DNA of 7,233 nt from Pseudomonadota bacterium (GTDB lineage Bacteria; Pseudomonadota; Alphaproteobacteria; Rickettsiales; SXRF01), in assembly GCA_028873275.1 (NCBI GenBank), contig JAGWLJ010000068.1:1-7233 (forward strand), written 5' to 3'. A program made the position numbers and the translations under genes. Under the pieces are notes generated by a model. That model ran no database searches and was not told where the DNA came from. It was given only the letters and a program-made list of their open reading frames with translations. This document shows positions 4,872 to 7,233 of the stretch, one piece after another. The number at the start of each line of letters is the position of its first letter. Within the stretch, counting starts at the first letter, position 1.

Positions 4872-6144
4872 AGCCTTCTGGCTGAATGTAGTGGTGGTGG
4901 CGGCTGCCGTTGCCGGGCTTGCCGCATCCGTCGTGTTTCCGGGCGGCGCAAGAATCGCCCTGGCCGCCGCGGCGGTTTTGGCGCCTGTGTCCTTATATTA
5001 TATGGCCAGGGTGCGAAAGCTGGTGGCGCAGGTGTCGAAGGTGGGACAGGAATGCGCGCGCGGCAACATGGAATCGCGCATCATCGTGAAAGGCGAGGAG
5101 GGGGATCTGCGTGCCATGGTCAAGAACGTCAACGACCTGGTGGACATCGCCGACGCCTATGTGCGCGAATCGCGCGCCACGCTGGAGCATGCCGCCGCCG
5201 AAAAATACTACCGCAAGATCATGCTGACCGGCATGCTGGGCTGCTGGAGGCAGGGTGCGCAGGTCATGAATGACGGCATGGATGCCATTCGCCGCAACAT
5301 GATCAACGCCGTACAGAAAGCCGCCAGCCGGCTGGAAGCCACGGTAAAGAAGGCGGTCGACGAACTGGCCGGTTCCACCAACCAGCTGCAGGCCACGTCG
5401 CGCAACCTGTCCGGCATCGCCGAAACCGGCAGCGCCCAGGCCAAGCATCTGGCTCACTCCTCCGACGATACCTCGCAAGCGGTGAGCACGGTGGCGGCGG
5501 CGGTGGAGGAATTCTCCGCATCCATCAACGATATCAACAAGCAGGTCAATAATTCGAGCAGCGTGGCCAGGGAAGCGGTGGAAAGCGCGAACAAGGCCAA
5601 CAGCGCGCTGGCGGAACTGATGGAAAGCGCCGAGAAGATCGGCCGCATCGTTGAACTGATCAACGCCATCGCCTCGCAGATCAACCTGCTGGCGCTCAAT
5701 GCCACTATCGAAGCGGCGCGCGCGGGCGATGCCGGTAAGGGCTTTGCCGTCGTGGCTTCGGAGGTCAAGTCGTTGGCCACGCAAACGGCCAAGGCCACTG
5801 CCGAAATCACCGAAAGCATTAGTGTTACGCGTGAAGGCATTGAGAAAAGCGTAAGTTCAGTGCAGGAGATCGGCGGCGTAGTGAATAAGATCAACGAAGC
5901 CGCGACCGCAATTGCAGCAGCCATGGAGGAGCAGAGCGCCGTCACGCAGGATATTTCGCGTTCGATCCAGAAGGTGGCGCGCAACGCCAGCGAAATTTCC
6001 TCCGCCGTGAACGAGATGTCCGAGGCAGCCGCCAGAACCGGCGAGGCCTCGCAGCAGATGAATCAGTCATCGGATACGCTGGCGGCGCAATCCGGTGTGC
6101 TGCGCAAGGAAATCGATATGTTTATTTCAAGCCTGGCCGCTTAG
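4846..6144 (+). CDS. methyl-accepting chemotaxis protein lacking a sensor domain (CetA/Aer-like signalling partner)
   Basis: 432-residue chemoreceptor from the chosen start. Two membrane helices (about 12-31 and 36-53) are joined by only a few residues (FPGGAR), an anchoring hairpin without a periplasmic ligand domain. A HAMP-like region follows (about 54-104; NMESRIIVKGEEGDL), then a linker with YYRKIMLTGMLGCWRQ (121-136) that may form a second HAMP-like unit. The long MCP coiled coil (about 155-425) has its conserved tip at 268-311 (INLLALNATIEAARAGDAGK, GFAVVASEVKSLA), which binds CheW/CheA. There is no CheR/CheB-tethering pentapeptide at the C-terminus. ATG at 4846 has AAAAGGG 8 bases upstream and begins just before the first membrane helix; the frame stays open upstream to 4663, but that part is a shadow of the PAS gene. 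Sensing is likely provided by the overlapping upstream PAS protein. The 3' end overlaps convergent queD by 18 bases. Confidence 0.93.
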   Translation: MTSLSSLSKAFWLNVVVVAAAVAGLAASVVFPGGARIALAAAAVLAPVSLYYMARVRKLVAQVSKVGQECARGNMESRIIVKGEEGDLRAMVKNVNDLVDIADAYVRESRATLEHAAAEKYYRKIMLTGMLGCWRQGAQVMNDGMDAIRRNMINAVQKAASRLEATVKKAVDELAGSTNQLQATSRNLSGIAETGSAQAKHLAHSSDDTSQAVSTVAAAVEEFSASINDINKQVNNSSSVAREAVESANKANSALAELMESAEKIGRIVELINAIASQINLLALNATIEAARAGDAGKGFAVVASEVKSLATQTAKATAEITESISVTREGIEKSVSSVQEIGGVVNKINEAATAIAAAMEEQSAVTQDISRSIQKVARNASEISSAVNEMSEAAARTGEASQQMNQSSDTLAAQSGVLRKEIDMFISSLAA

Positions 6145-6576
6145 CGATTCTGCGTAGCAGTTCGGCGTTTCGTAGAGCCGCAGCCGCACGCATTCGATGG
6201 GAAGATCGCCAAACAGCGCCGGGCAGACTTCGCTCATCAGGTAATCCGCCATGTTCTCTGCCGTGGGATTGGCGGGGAGATAGAAAATCCTCTGGCCGGT
6301 GATATCCGCCATGGCGCTTCCCAGTTCTTTGTCCTGGTCGAACAGGATGGCCGTGTGGTCCCAGTGCTCATCGATCCATTGGCCCAGGCGCTCCTTGATC
6401 ACGCCGAAATCGATAATGCGGCCCAGCCTATCCAGTGAGCGGGCGGAGAAGGTGGCTTCCAGCGCATAACGGTGGCCATGCACATGCCTGCATTTGCTTT
6501 CATGGTTGACCACGCGGTGCGCGGCATCGAACTCGATGCGCCGTGTGCAGGTAAGAGAGCCGGGATTACTTTTCAT
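6127..6576 (-). CDS. queD: 6-carboxy-5,6,7,8-tetrahydropterin synthase (QueD)
   Basis: 149-residue member of the 6-pyruvoyl-tetrahydropterin synthase fold, converting 7,8-dihydroneopterin triphosphate to 6-carboxy-tetrahydropterin, the second step toward preQ0 and queuosine. Zinc ligands His20 (FDAAHR), His33 and His35 (HVHGHRY) and the catalytic Cys29 (ESKCR) align with His16, His31, His33 and Cys27 of E. coli QueD. The catalytic Asp73-His74 (WDHTAILFD) and Glu136 (LYETPNC) are also present. ATG at 6576 is chosen: GGAAAG lies 5 bases upstream and the protein then starts shortly before the conserved core. A GTG at 6600 would add 8 residues. It overlaps the preceding lipoprotein gene by 11 bases, suggesting coupling, and the MCP gene end by 18 bases on the other strand. 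No queC, queE or queF is in the window. Confidence 0.93.
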   Translation of the reverse strand: MKSNPGSLTCTRRIEFDAAHRVVNHESKCRHVHGHRYALEATFSARSLDRLGRIIDFGVIKERLGQWIDEHWDHTAILFDQDKELGSAMADITGQRIFYLPANPTAENMADYLMSEVCPALFGDLPIECVRLRLYETPNCYAESLSGQA

Positions 6577-7099
6577 TGCCGCTTTCCAGATCGTCGTCAC
6601 GGGCTTCCGGGCAGGCGGCGGGACGAGGCGCTTCAGGGGCTTCCTCTACCGCATGCTCGCATTCCAGATCGCAGGCGCGGGCGCGGGCGGCGGCGATGCT
6701 GGATACGTCAGCGGACTTGCGGGCAAACGCGCACTCCGCCGCGCGCGAGGCTTCCGCTTTGGACTCGGCCGGAGTGGGAGCCGGCGCGGCAGCGGATGCC
6801 GCTGGCGCTGCGGAAGAAGCGGCGGGCTTGTCTGCCTTGCCGTCGGGCACAGCCCAGCCGTTCTGAGCCATGCATTCGCTGAACAGGTTTACCAGTTCGG
6901 ATTTCTGGCCGCCGCCGGCGCCGGATACGTCATTGCCATTCAGGCCCAGCCTGAGCTGCGCATCCTGGCGGCAGCGGTCGCGTTTTTCCACGTAGTCGTC
7001 CTGGATTAGGGTCTGGTCGCCGCATAGCCATTTGCAGTGGAAGGAACTGCAACCCGGTATCAGGGTCGCGGCCAGGAGAAGAAGAAAACGTTGCCACAT
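6566..7099 (-). CDS. putative cysteine-rich lipoprotein, function unknown
   Basis: 177 residues, no family recognised. The N-terminus MWQRFLLLLAATLIPGC is a lipoprotein signal peptide with lipobox IPGC; Cys17 would be lipidated, and Ser at +2 favours the outer membrane in Gram-negative rules. Residues 18-90 form a small, probably folded part with Cys22, Cys26, Cys43 and Cys76, ending in FSECMAQNGWAVPDGK. Residues 91-118 are an Ala/Pro/Ser-rich, probably disordered linker, and 119-177 are Ala/Glu-rich with four further cysteines (123, 143, 147, 163). The even number of cysteines after the lipobox (eight) would allow disulfides in the periplasm. The ribosome binding site is poor. The gene overlaps queD by 11 bases; a functional link to queuosine is not obvious. 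Long plus-strand ORFs here are GC-rich shadows with no recognisable domain. Confidence 0.75.
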   Translation of the reverse strand: MWQRFLLLLAATLIPGCSSFHCKWLCGDQTLIQDDYVEKRDRCRQDAQLRLGLNGNDVSGAGGGQKSELVNLFSECMAQNGWAVPDGKADKPAASSAAPAASAAAPAPTPAESKAEASRAAECAFARKSADVSSIAAARARACDLECEHAVEEAPEAPRPAACPEARDDDLESGNEK

Positions 7100-7180
7100 G
7101 AATTAATTATTATCTGTCCAGACCCGTTTTTACAAGCCAATGCAAAAAAATACTTGCATATCGATAAAACTACAAGTTGA

Positions 7181-7196
7181 TTATATACGTTATATA
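7181..7196. repeat. short tandem direct repeat TTATATA-CG-TTATATA
   Basis: Two copies of TTATATA (7181-7187 and 7190-7196) separated by CG, in the AT-rich divergent gap 7100-7215. The 9-base spacing from copy to copy is near one helical turn, and the second copy extends to the palindrome TTATATAA. It could be an operator or simply AT-rich promoter DNA; no confident -35/-10 pair was found for the gene at 7216. Confidence 0.3.
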
Positions 7197-7215
7197 ACAA
7201 CTAAAGGTAGCATAC

Positions 7216-7233
7216 ATGGGCGATGTCATCCTG
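7216..7233 (+). CDS. 5' end of an unidentified plus-strand gene (runs out of the window)
   Basis: ATG at 7216 is preceded by AAAGG with an 8-base gap to the start, a good ribosome binding site, and the frame stays open to the window edge, encoding MGDVIL. It is divergent from the lipoprotein gene. Six residues are too few to assign a family. Confidence 0.5.

Noticed and set aside
4993..5784. 263-codon minus-strand ORF opposite the MCP gene
   Set aside because: Repetitive His/Arg/Gly/Asp-rich translation mirroring the MCP coiled coil; no start context or domain.
4335..6144. Possibility that PAS and MCP are one aer gene broken by a frameshift
   Set aside because: The PAS protein has a plausible natural C-terminus and the MCP has its own ribosome binding site and a start at the membrane hairpin; kept open only as a refutation test.
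6598..6600. GTG start for queD
   Set aside because: Adds eight residues before the conserved core and has a ribosome binding site too close; ATG 6576 has better context.
6494..7009. 171-codon plus-strand ORF across the lipoprotein/queD junction
   Set aside because: The minus strand has a convincing lipobox and the full QueD active site; the plus ORF has neither domain nor ribosome binding site.

Overview
The window looks like a chromosomal segment of an alphaproteobacterium; the order is not resolved. The support is: the rpmF-plsX-fabH order with a cysteine-free L32, a UbiH/Coq6-type ubiquinone hydroxylase, a Trm112/UPF0434 small protein, a QueD with the C-terminal YETPNC motif, a tRNA-Gly with encoded CCA, and a perfect CtrA-type site (TTAA-N7-TTAA) ahead of chemotaxis genes. 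I see no insertion sequence, CRISPR array or phage gene. Gene packing is tight, with several gene ends overlapping.

Layout. Positions 1-2282 (minus strand): a lipid and ribosome operon, transcribed rpmF > plsX > fabH, with a candidate promoter for the next gene at the left edge. Positions 2283-2562: a divergent intergenic region holding a likely rpmF promoter and two terminator-like hairpins on opposite strands that no annotated gene explains. Positions 2563-3789 (plus): a UbiH/UbiF/Coq6 family FAD hydroxylase, meeting a minus-strand Trm112-like gene (3786-3974) tail to tail with overlapping stop codons. Positions 4015-4139: promoter and tRNA-Gly(GCC).

Positions 4140-6144 (plus) are the most interesting part. 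A standalone Aer-type PAS protein overlaps by 26 bases a membrane-hairpin/HAMP/MCP signalling protein that has no sensor domain of its own. Together they match the parts of the single E. coli protein Aer, as in the split CetA/CetB energy-taxis pair of Campylobacter. The upstream region has a perfect FNR/Anr-type box placed exactly 41.5 bases before the start predicted from a TATGAT -10 element (class II activation geometry), and a perfect CtrA full site. This suggests a split aerotaxis receptor whose expression is controlled by oxygen and by the cell-cycle/motility regulator.

Positions 6127-7099 (minus): a cysteine-rich, Ala/Pro-rich putative lipoprotein gene overlapping queD (7-deazaguanine/queuosine pathway). 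queD in turn overlaps the MCP gene end by 18 bases, convergently. Positions 7100-7215 are AT-rich and divergent, and a plus-strand gene begins at 7216 and leaves the window.
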